A stretch of DNA of 64,000 bases from Actinomycetales bacterium (GTDB lineage: Bacteria > Actinomycetota > Actinomycetes > Actinomycetales > Dermatophilaceae): assembly GCA_016711095.1 (NCBI GenBank), contig JADJTP010000002.1:620001-684000 (forward strand), given 5' to 3'. The notes beneath the pieces were generated by a model. That model searched no databases. It saw nothing but the letters and a program-made list of their open reading frames with translations, and was not told the DNA's origin. Each line of letters opens with the position of its first letter. Position 1 is the first letter of the stretch. The translations under genes and the position numbers were made by a program. Below are positions 25,740-33,236 of the stretch, in pieces.

Positions 25740-26804
25740 ATGGACGGTGCAGGACTGCGGCTGGTCAAGGGCGAGCCGATGTCGGTTTCGGCGGCGGTGC
25801 GGGATCCGGAGGTGTATCAGGAGGAGTGCCTTCGCGCGTATGTCGCCTCGTGGACGGCCCGAGGGTTCAGCGCGACGACGATCGAGAACGAGCAGGGCGT
25901 ATTGGCGCGGGCGTTGGACCTGCTGGCGCGTCCGGCGTGGCAGGTCGGGGCCGAGGACGTGGACGCGATGGTGGCCGCCCTGGCCGAGGACGGCTTGGCG
26001 GCCTCGACGCGGCGCGGGTATGTGCAGGCATTCAAGGGTTTTCACCGGTTCCTGCAGGTTCGTCGGGCCGCTGAGATCGAGGCGTTGTTCGGGGCCCGGT
26101 TGTCGTGTCCGGTGGATGAGTTCAACGCGGCGCGCCATGTCGGTGACGACTCGCCGGCGGTGTTGCCACCGCCGACGCCGGCGCGGGTGGAGGAGTTCTT
26201 CGAGTTCTTGAAGGGGCGGATCGCGACGGCTCGCAAGTACGCACCGGCGGCGCGGGATTATGCGCTCTTCCGTACCCTGTACCACGCTGGGTTGCGGGCC
26301 GAGGAATCGTCAGCGTTGGAGATCGCCGACGTGCACTTCGGGCGCGGGCCGTTCGGCAAGCTGCATGTGCGGTTCGGCAAAGGGGCGCGGACCTCGGGCC
26401 CTCGGCCGCGGTGGGTGCCCATGCTCGACGGGTTGGACCTGGTGTTGCGCTGGTACCTGAGCGATGTGCGAGGCCGGTTGCCGGACACGGCGGTGCTGTT
26501 CGCCGACGAGTCCGGCGGGTCGCTGCATCGGGGCACGATCCGCAATCGGTTGCGGTACCTGATGACTCTGGAGGGCAAACCCGCCACCGAGTGGTTCAGC
26601 CCGCACGCGTTACGACGGGCCTGCGCGACGCACAACTACGAGCGGGGCGTGGACCTGGTGGCGATCCAGCAGATGCTCGGGCATTGGACGGTGGGCTCGA
26701 CGATGCGGTACGTGCGCCCGTCGGCCACGTTCATCGAGGACGCCTACCGTCGAGCGGTCAGCGACACGGTGAGCGTGTTGGCGCAGGAAGGAGACCGGTC
26801 GTGA
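25740..26804 (+). CDS. Tyrosine recombinase (TnpA-like)
   Basis: 354 aa from ATG 25740 (a second start, ATG 25779, is possible). The N-terminal SAM-like core-binding domain (FSATTIENEQGVLARALDLL, STRRGYVQAFKGFHRFLQV) precedes the catalytic domain with ArgI in YHAGLRAEESSAL, HxxR in SPHALRRACATHN, the GHW variant in MLGHWTVGSTMRYV and the nucleophile Tyr in TMRYV. All catalytic positions are present, so it should be active. Its stop overlaps the next gene (GTGA). First gene of a Tn554-like operon. Confidence 0.92.
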   Translation: MDGAGLRLVKGEPMSVSAAVRDPEVYQEECLRAYVASWTARGFSATTIENEQGVLARALDLLARPAWQVGAEDVDAMVAALAEDGLAASTRRGYVQAFKGFHRFLQVRRAAEIEALFGARLSCPVDEFNAARHVGDDSPAVLPPPTPARVEEFFEFLKGRIATARKYAPAARDYALFRTLYHAGLRAEESSALEIADVHFGRGPFGKLHVRFGKGARTSGPRPRWVPMLDGLDLVLRWYLSDVRGRLPDTAVLFADESGGSLHRGTIRNRLRYLMTLEGKPATEWFSPHALRRACATHNYERGVDLVAIQQMLGHWTVGSTMRYVRPSATFIEDAYRRAVSDTVSVLAQEGDRS

Positions 26805-27115
26805 GGATCAAGTGGCGGCTGCGGATGGCCGCGGCGCAACGCGAGGTGTGGACCGGGGCCCAGCTCCGTCGTCTGCTGTCCGAGAAGGCGGGCTTGGAGA
26901 TGTCGTCGGCGTCGGTGTCGGTGCTGCTGACCAGGGAACCCGCCCAGGTGAAGCTGTCGACCCTGCTGGCGTTGTGCACGGCCCTGGAGTGCACCCCGAA
27001 CGACTTGTTCGAGATTGACACCACCCCGGTCGAACAGCCCGCTCGACCGGTCGCGTCAGCCACCCCGAAACCCGCGACTGCCGCTGGCCGCGGCAGGTCG
27101 ATGCCGCCGCTGTAG
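26801..27115 (+). CDS. XRE/Cro-type HTH protein of the transposon
   Basis: 104 aa from GTG 26801, overlapping the recombinase stop, with AGGAAGGAG upstream. AGLEMSSASVSVLLTREPAQ then VKLSTLLALCTALECTPNDL and FEID is the lambda-repressor-like HTH found in many transposons of this type. A Pro/Ala-rich tail follows. It probably regulates the operon or assists recombination. Confidence 0.88.
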   Translation: MRIKWRLRMAAAQREVWTGAQLRRLLSEKAGLEMSSASVSVLLTREPAQVKLSTLLALCTALECTPNDLFEIDTTPVEQPARPVASATPKPATAAGRGRSMPPL

Positions 27116-27133
27116 GACCGGTCGGGAGCCGGG

Positions 27134-28768
27134 GTGGGCAAGGGTCAACGCGACTGCGCGACCTGCGGGGCGCCGGTGGGATACAAGGACCGTTCGCTGT
27201 GCTGGCGGTGTTCGCGCATGGCTCGCGAGGCAGCCGCGAGACATCCGTGCCCGGGGTGCGCCAAGGCGCGAATCCTGTTGCCCGGCAGCGGAATGTGTGC
27301 CGTGTGCTCTCGGCGCTGCCAGTCCTGCGGCGCCCGCGTGAGGCGCCTCGAGCCGACCTTGTGTAAGACGTGCCGACGCAAGGCCGCCGCGGCTGCGGCC
27401 AAGTCGCCGTGCCCGCGGTGCGGTCGGCCCGGGATCATCCGGGAGGCCACCGGCTGGTGCGGGACCTGTTCTCGACCCAAGCCGGGCAGGAGGGCGCCCC
27501 GAACCTGCGGGCAGTGCTCCGCGGCCACCACCCACCCGACCAACGGGTTGTGCCCCGCGTGCTGGCAGCGACATCCCGATCGGCCCAGGATCCGCGCCCA
27601 ACATCTGATCGATCGTCTCGAGGTCGTCCCGCCGTGGCTTGCCGGGTTCGCCGAGAACGTCATCGACGTGTACTGCCCGGCGCGAGCCGCCCAGCTGATC
27701 GCTCGGCTCGCGCAGCTGCTCGACGGCGAGCAGTCCCAGCGTCCCCACGATGTCCTGGAACGCGCCCGGACACCCGGCCGATCGATCGGGCCACTGGCCC
27801 GGGCGCTGCAGGACTACTTCGTGCGCAACCATCTGGCACTCGCCACCGACCACGACGCCCTACTGGCACAGGGCCGCCGACAGCGACGGATCGACGCCAC
27901 CCCCGAACCGCTGCGGCCTGCCGCAGCCGCTTTCGCGGCGTCTCTGCTCACCGCGAACGACCGAGCCCGAAGAGCCCGCACCAAACCCCGATCCGACTCG
28001 ACGATCCAACACGCCCTCGCCACCGTCCGCGACCTGGCGATCTTCCTCAACGACGGCGGCAACACCCAGTGGTCGCTGGTCGACCGCGGCGATGTCGAAG
28101 CGTTCCTGGCAACCGTCGGCACGGGTCACCGGCCCCGGAGCCTGACCGTGCTGCGCCAGTTCTTCCAATGGGCACGAACCAACAGACTGGTGCTGGTCGA
28201 CCCCACCACAGGCCTGCGCATCCGCCAACACCGCGGCTTCACCGGTTGCACCATCCCGGTGGACCGCCAGCGAGCCCTGTACCGGCGGTGGACCACCGAC
28301 ACCAGCACCCACCCCCATGAGGCCCTGGTCGGGCTGCTCGCCCTGCTGCACGGCGTCTCCAGCCTCGAAGCCCGCACCCTGACCGTCCACGACATCGACA
28401 CGTCCACCCGGGCCGCTTCGCTAGGCAACCGCCCGTACCCGACTCCGCTGGACCCGGCCACCTGGGACGCCCTCCAACGCGCGGTACAGCACCGAGACTC
28501 GCTGCGCACGGCCAACCCTCACGTCATCGTCACCCGCGGCACCAAACCCGACAGCCGACCCGCCTCGCCCGCCTACCTGGCCCACATCCTCGACCCCGTC
28601 GGGCTCTCTCCTCGGGCGTTGCGGGTCACCCGGCTCGCGGACCTGGTCAACACGATGGACCCCAAGCTCGTGGCCTGCGCGTACGGCCTGAACCCCGAAG
28701 GCGTCCTGGACTATCTGGCCGACCACGTCGACCCCCCACGCATGCACGACCCCGGACCGAACCCGTGA
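27134..28768 (+). CDS. Zinc-ribbon tyrosine recombinase-like protein (TnpB-like)
   Basis: 544 aa from GTG 27134. Residues 1-150 hold five tandem CxxC-n-CxxC modules: CATCGAP..CWRC, CPGC..CAVC, CQSC..CKTC, CPRC..CGTC and CGQC..CPAC. Residues about 290-530 resemble a core-binding plus catalytic tyrosine-recombinase domain (TIQHALATVRDLAIFLNDGG, RPRSLTVLRQFFQWARTNRL, HGVSSLEARTLTVHDID), but the HxxR box is replaced near LSPRALRVTRLADLVN, so catalysis is doubtful. It may provide DNA binding to its active partner. Confidence 0.82.
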   Translation: MGKGQRDCATCGAPVGYKDRSLCWRCSRMAREAAARHPCPGCAKARILLPGSGMCAVCSRRCQSCGARVRRLEPTLCKTCRRKAAAAAAKSPCPRCGRPGIIREATGWCGTCSRPKPGRRAPRTCGQCSAATTHPTNGLCPACWQRHPDRPRIRAQHLIDRLEVVPPWLAGFAENVIDVYCPARAAQLIARLAQLLDGEQSQRPHDVLERARTPGRSIGPLARALQDYFVRNHLALATDHDALLAQGRRQRRIDATPEPLRPAAAAFAASLLTANDRARRARTKPRSDSTIQHALATVRDLAIFLNDGGNTQWSLVDRGDVEAFLATVGTGHRPRSLTVLRQFFQWARTNRLVLVDPTTGLRIRQHRGFTGCTIPVDRQRALYRRWTTDTSTHPHEALVGLLALLHGVSSLEARTLTVHDIDTSTRAASLGNRPYPTPLDPATWDALQRAVQHRDSLRTANPHVIVTRGTKPDSRPASPAYLAHILDPVGLSPRALRVTRLADLVNTMDPKLVACAYGLNPEGVLDYLADHVDPPRMHDPGPNP

Positions 28769-28814
28769 AACCTCGGCGCCACCACGCACACGTTCGAGCA
28801 AACAAGTGCGCTTT

Positions 28815-28920
28815 GCCGAAGGTTCTGTTGGAGGTGACCATCAGCGAGACCCGTTCGTAGCGGGAGGAGACGAGCTGGAAGAACAGGTTGGCCGCTTCGG
28901 GTTCGAAGGGGAGGTACAAC
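28815..28920 (-). pseudogene. IS21 istB, internal fragment
   Basis: Minus-strand LYLPFEPEAANLFFQLVSSR then YERVSLMVTSNRTFG is the IstB region after Walker B. It is continued by the fragment at 25442-25592 across the transposon. Upstream coding sequence is missing, so the IS was already truncated or later deleted. Confidence 0.82.
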
Positions 28921-28956
28921 CTGCCCCGACTTCCAGACCACCACGACCTTTCTACC

Positions 28957-29118
28957 GATCCACCGCCGCCATCCGACACACCCTCGAGCTGATCGACCTG
29001 GCCGAGCAACGCGGCAACGGCCAACTGGCCGAGAACACCGCAAGGTCGCCGACAACCGACCAGAATCATCGCCTCGCTCGAAACCCTCGATGAACAGGAC
29101 AACCCCGATGCGCACTGA
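28957..29118 (+). pseudogene. C-terminal remnant of a second Tn554-like TnpB
   Basis: RSTAAIRHTLELIDLAEQRG then NGQLAENT in one frame, and RIIASLETLDEQDNPDAH with a stop in another, form the C-terminal helices of TnpB-type integrases that precede a DUF6262/TnpC gene. A frameshift near 29040 separates them. The stop overlaps the next start (ATGCGCACTGA). Confidence 0.6.
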
Positions 29119-29502
29119 CAACACCGCAGCCCTCACCGCCGCGACCCAGCGCCGAGCCCAATCGACCCGTCAACGGGCCCGAGACGCGCTTCAGACCTCG
29201 ACCACGCCGGCACCCCCATCACCTACGCCTCCGTCGCTCACGCTGCCGGAATCTCCCGCGCCATGCTCTATCGCGATCCCCAGCTACGCGAGCAGATCAA
29301 CCGACTTCGAGCATCGGCCACCCGCAGCCCCCGACAACCCGCCGCCCAGCGCATGAGCCAAGCCTCCCGCGACGGACTGCTGACCACCCTCCGCCAGGGA
29401 GTCCAAGCGCTCCGAGCAGAGAACCACGCGCTCCGACTACAACTCTCCACCCGCATCGGCGAGAACCGTGCCACCAACCACACCCCCGTCAGCGACATGT
29501 AA
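29108..29502 (+). pseudogene. TnpC/DUF6262-like accessory protein, frameshifted
   Basis: Frame one: MRTDNTAALTAATQRRAQST then RQRARDAL. Frame two: LDHAGTPITYASVAHAAGIS then RAMLYRDPQLREQINRLRA and, after a linker, GVQALRAENHALRLQLST. Together they make the usual DUF6262 protein: basic start, HTH, coiled coil. A one-base loss near 29192 breaks the gene. Confidence 0.72.
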
Positions 29503-29960
29503 CCGACGCCGACACGCAGGGCACCGACCACCTCCCGACGCGGGGCTCCAGATAAGGTACAGCCGGCTCGCGAAGCACGAGGGCCGCAACGCCTTCGTCT
29601 TCCGCAACACCACCAACCAGCGCCGACGAATACGGTGGGCCTGCACTCGGCAACACCGACGAGCATCAGCCAACATCAGCGAAGTGCCCGGTCAAGTTCG
29701 ATGAGCCGCCAACGGACCGTTCTTTGAGTTCGGCGATGAGCTGCTCGACAATCGCGTGGTCGGGATCCCGAGGCCGGTCAATTGAATCTCCGGGTTAGCG
29801 GGGACGACGTAGCCACCACAAGAATCTTGGTCGCCCGTGGTGTACCTCGGCATACCCCCTTGGCAAGTTCCGCTCCCACGGTGGCCAAGCCCTGTTCTGG
29901 CGCTCCGCAAGCCGCCAAGCGGGGGTGACTCGAGCTTGGTCGCGCTTCCTCCACATGAGG
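29503..29960. other. Transposon debris, possible IS1380-type remnant
   Basis: No intact gene. On the minus strand near 29719-29780, DPDHAIVEQLIAELK followed in the next frame by NGPLAAHR resembles the conserved end of IS1380-family transposases (HAxxEQxxADLKNGPLA). The rest is unassigned. Confidence 0.35.
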
Positions 29961-30548
29961 CTAACAAGTAACCTGGTAGTAGTGCGTCGACTGCGCGGTC
30001 ACCATTTGCGCTCCACCCGTGACCCACGCGTCATTTACCACCCTGTAGTCGTAGGTTCCAGACCCGACGCAGTAGTACTGCGAGTGAACCTCGTCGAACT
30101 GCGCGTAGTTCCAGCCGCTCTGGTTGCGTGCGACATTCTGCCACCCCCACCAGCGGTAGCGCTGAATGGTGATCTGCACGTTTTGGGGAGCCCAACCCGA
30201 GCCACTGCAAGACTGATATCCCCACCCCGTGACGGTGTCGCCACCCTCGAAATAAGGGTCACCGGCATAGACGTGGCACACGAATGGGTAAGCAGCAGTC
30301 ACCGCAGGTGACTGGGCACTCCGCGCCGACCCCTGCAGATCGGAGGTGGTTGGCGTACTGCCTTTCACCGAGTTCTGAGTGACTTCCAGCTTTCCTTTAG
30401 GAAGGTCGTTATCCCACGCGGCAATCAGCTTGCCGGTGGCTCGCTTGGCCTTTGCCCCAGTGTCCTGTGGCTGAGCGAACGCTGTTGGGGCGGCAAGCAA
30501 TGCGGAGAGCATCCACACGCCGATGACAACCCCAGGCTGCTTCTTCAT
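29961..30548 (-). CDS. Secreted Trp-rich protein, copy 1
   Basis: 195 aa from ATG 30548 with GGGGAGG about 6 nt upstream. Signal peptide MKKQPGVVIGVWMLSALLAA then PTAFAQ, cleaved after AFA. The mature part is about 170 aa with YPFVCHVYAGDPYFEGGDTV, GWGYQSCSGSGWAPQNVQIT, QRYRWWGWQNVARNQSGW, YYCVGSGTYDYRVVNDAW and a C-terminal Cys. Four Cys suggest two disulfides. The core aligns with the frameshifted secreted protein at 31.4-32.1 kb. Function unknown; an extracellular toxin or wall-associated role is only a guess. Confidence 0.78.
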   Translation of the reverse strand: MKKQPGVVIGVWMLSALLAAPTAFAQPQDTGAKAKRATGKLIAAWDNDLPKGKLEVTQNSVKGSTPTTSDLQGSARSAQSPAVTAAYPFVCHVYAGDPYFEGGDTVTGWGYQSCSGSGWAPQNVQITIQRYRWWGWQNVARNQSGWNYAQFDEVHSQYYCVGSGTYDYRVVNDAWVTGGAQMVTAQSTHYYQVTC

Positions 30549-30932
30549 ATCGTCCTCCCCCGTCGAATTGGCTGGCATGCCTACGCTTAAACTCGACTGC
30601 GCAGCGTTTTAGACGCTACTCGCGCGCCGCTATGCTCGTCAAGCACTTGTCGCCACCCGAAAGCCGGGATCATTCACGGGGTTGCTGGTCGAGGTGCGCT
30701 GGTTGCGGGATGCCGGTCGGGGGCCTCGGGGCCGTAGTTGGCGCGCCGGGGTAGCCGTTCGGGGGGCGGGCTGGGCTTCCACGGACAGGGCCATCGGTGT
30801 GGGTGGCCCGAGGTTCGGCGCAGAGGGCGAAGCGATCCATTGGCTGTTCTGCGACGTGGGGGGTTCCTGACGCGCCCGCGTGGGCGGCCGTGCATGGGGG
30901 GTATCACAGGCCAGGATCGCTACACTCGAATC
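30549..30932. other. Intergenic stretch, nothing identified
   Basis: 384 nt between divergent genes. A lower-GC segment at 30570-30625 probably holds the promoter of the secreted protein. No repeats or family-like frames were seen. Confidence 0.45.
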
Positions 30933-31388
30933 GTGGATATCGGCCTTCTGCGCTTGGCGAGCGAGACCACCGCCTCGCGTCCGTTTGCGGTGTACGAGCC
31001 GGGGGATCGCCCACCGACGGTGCAGGTCTGGGAACGCCTGGGCGTCGTGCCATTGGAGCGTACGAGCGTGGCTCATGAGGGAGCTGCAGCCGACCTGGGT
31101 GGGTATAGCGAGACCGCGCTGCGCCGGATTGACAACTGCCTGGTGGCGGATCATTTCCCACCCGATGCGGAAGTCGCTCGCGCCATCTCGATCTACCTCT
31201 GCGACTACCTGATCGGTGTCATTCAGGGGGCTCATTGGCTGTTGGAGCCCACGGGGTGGATCTGGCTGGCTCTGCCAACGAAGCACCGTCTCGATCCCTA
31301 CCGAGGGGTCGAGACGGCGCTGGTGAAGAGGATGCCGATTGCTCAGCGGTTTGTCATGACCGCGTCGGGGCTGGCGTCTCGATCATGA
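30933..31388 (+). CDS. Hypothetical protein between the secreted paralogs
   Basis: 151 aa from GTG 30933 (ATG 30894 possible; neither has a clear ribosome site). The sequence (FAVYEPGDRPPTVQVWERLG, HEGAAADLGGYSETALRRID, FPPDAEVARAISIYLCDYLI) has no recognised family. It has no signal peptide or membrane segment. Its stop overlaps the 3' end of the convergent secreted-protein pseudogene by 6 nt. Confidence 0.5.
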   Translation: MDIGLLRLASETTASRPFAVYEPGDRPPTVQVWERLGVVPLERTSVAHEGAAADLGGYSETALRRIDNCLVADHFPPDAEVARAISIYLCDYLIGVIQGAHWLLEPTGWIWLALPTKHRLDPYRGVETALVKRMPIAQRFVMTASGLASRS

Positions 31389-32109
31389 GCCGCCACACGG
31401 CAGAGTCTCTTCGTCGTAGACGTTGGCGAAGTAGCTTGTGCCGACGATCGTGAGGCTGCCGTTGGTGGTGTCTCTCCAGGCGTTGTTAAAGCCAGTGCTG
31501 CAGAAGTCCAACAGATCGGTGGCTAGCGATCGCACGCCGTAAACGCTGCGGTCCTCAGAGTCGCGCAGGTCCCACCCCCACCAGTCGTGACGTCTCAACT
31601 CGGCATGGTGTGTGATCTTGCTCGGCGTCGTGGACGAGCATGACGTCAGAGACGACCCCCAGGCATAGTTGTTGGACTTGTAAACCGTGACGAACAGTCC
31701 ACAAACCCGAGGGATAACTCGCCGCCCGCGCCGGCGTCGCCGCTGGCCCGTGGGCTGTGGCGGTCTCTTGAGCTGTCATGGATGCCGCGTAGCTCACCGA
31801 CTTCATCGAGTAGATCTTTCCCTTGCCCGCCTTGACCTTGGCCTCGATCGCGGCGCGCCATTGGGCGACCGCCAAGGCCACCTCGGGTGCTGACTGTTCA
31901 GGCAGCGGCGCGGGCTCCACAAAGGACGCCGCATAGAGGGTCCGATCTCGCTGGTCACCCTGCCCGGCTGCCCCGGCACTGGACGCATTGGCGACTCCGT
32001 GCGCGATGACTATTCCGACTGCGGTCGCAAGGGCGAGGCGTTTAACGCTCAGCCCGCTCGTTCTCGGCCTCGGCGTCCGATTGAATCTGTACGCAGTTCG
32101 CACCAGCAT
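31383..32109 (-). pseudogene. Secreted Trp-rich protein, copy 2, frameshifted
   Basis: Starts at ATG 32109 or, better spaced from AAAGGAG, GTG 32103. A signal peptide (KRLALATAVGIVIAHGVANA) is followed by a helix-rich propeptide-like part. Near 31705 the frame must shift to read GLFVTVYKSNNYAWGSSLTS, CSSTTPSKITHHAELRRHDW, WGWDLRDSEDRS and a C-terminal Cys. WWGW, the spacing of Cys residues and the final Cys align with copy 1. As written the product is truncated with a wrong tail. Confidence 0.7.
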
Positions 32110-32378
32110 CTCCTTTGATTCCCCGGGTCAGATCCGATGACGTGACGTGGACGGATACATCAGTAGCACGACGTCCGCAAAGAGAGGGTAAACGGGCTCC
32201 CCATACTTGAGGTGGGGTGGGATGGGGCCACCCCGATCAGCAGCAGCCGCTGCCGGTATGTCAAGGGCGATTGGTTTCTGCCCAGGGGTGGTCGTGAAAC
32301 CTGCCCGGTGACAGTCATGAGAAGTGCCCGGTGGTGGCCATGGGATCTGCCCACTGCTGGCCACCACCAACCGGGTGC

Positions 32379-32672
32379 TCAGGTCAAGGGGCTCACCCCT
32401 TGACCGGCCAGGGATTGGGATAGGCGCCCGCTGTTGCCGGTGGTCTGGCAGACGTGGGCGTCGTGCAAGAGCCGGTCCACGGTCGCAGTGGCCAGGGTCG
32501 TGGGCATCAGCTCGTCGAACGTCGCCGAGTGCAGTTGCTTGAAACCGCGATGGATCGTTTCGCGTACGCGGCGTCGGTCAGGGGGTACAGGACCGCGGCG
32601 GTGTCCTGGGCCACCGGGATCAGGCCGATGTTATCGACCACGACCAGATCTGCTCGCAGGACCCGGGTGATG
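32379..32672 (-). pseudogene. IS21-type istB remnant (second kind)
   Basis: Minus-strand ITRVLRADLVVVDNIGLIPV, AQDTAAVLYPLTDAAYAKRS and IAVSSN, then after a one-base loss LHSATFDELMPTTLATATVD, RLLHDAHVCQTTGNSGRLSQ and SLAGQGV. This is the C-terminal half of another IstB subgroup. The IS end (GQIPWPPPGTS-type repeats) follows at about 32260-32370. Confidence 0.75.
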
Positions 32673-32974
32673 TGCTTTGGTGGCGGTGGCGTCGGCGCGG
32701 CACTGCCGGGTCCAACAACGCTACCGGCCACACGTCCTCCACTAGCCCATCGGTGGATCGAGGCTAAGAGGCGACGGCTCGGCAGGCTCTCGCATCCGGT
32801 TGCGTCCGCGCGCGTTGCGGGCGTCCCGTAGATGGAAGGAGCGGGGGGTCCGGCGAGTGACGGCAAGGACGATCGCCCTCGTCACCGGATGCCGATGCCC
32901 TTGCTGACATCACCAAGTCGCTTGGTTCCGTTGCGGGTGAAGAGGGCGCGCCATGAGGATCCCTCCATCGAGCT
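32673..32974. other. Gene-free stretch, nothing identified
   Basis: About 300 nt between the istB remnant and the S66 remnant. Open frames are short and inconsistent; no repeat seen. Confidence 0.45.
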
Positions 32975-33191
32975 GGCTACACCGCACAGGGCGCGCGCCG
33001 GGGACGAGGTTTCGGTTGTGTCCCCGTCCTTCGCCGCCCCCGGGCCGTCCGCGAGCAGGGGCTTCAGCGACTCCAGGCCGTTACGGGGGCTGGTGCTGGT
33101 GTAGTTCCCCGCTACCCGCAAACTTGGCGCACCCGCTCGCGAGCGGGTGGACGACCTCAACGCGGCGTTCGCTGACCCTGAGATGCGCGCA
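32975..33191 (+). pseudogene. S66 LD-carboxypeptidase N-terminal remnant
   Basis: RARAGDEVSVVSPSFAAPGP in one frame, then VREQGLQRLQAVTG in the next, then PATRKLGAPARERVDDLNAA and FADPEMRA with a stop in the third. This is the order of the first 70 residues of muramoyltetrapeptide carboxypeptidases (S66). Two frameshifts and a premature stop; the catalytic domain is gone. Confidence 0.6.
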
Positions 33192-33236
33192 TAGCAGACT
33201 CAGACTGTTGCCCGCGCGAACCCTATCGTTGGCAAC

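Larger units (their letters stand above)
25593..28814 (+). mobile_element. Tn554-like transposon inserted in istB
   Basis: About 3.2 kb containing a tyrosine recombinase, an HTH protein and a zinc-ribbon recombinase-like protein in one rightward operon. The ends are set by the two halves of the interrupted istB gene, which would join as SNRTFG-RWGEVFGDD. No terminal inverted repeat or target duplication is obvious, which fits the Tn554 family. Confidence 0.75.
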
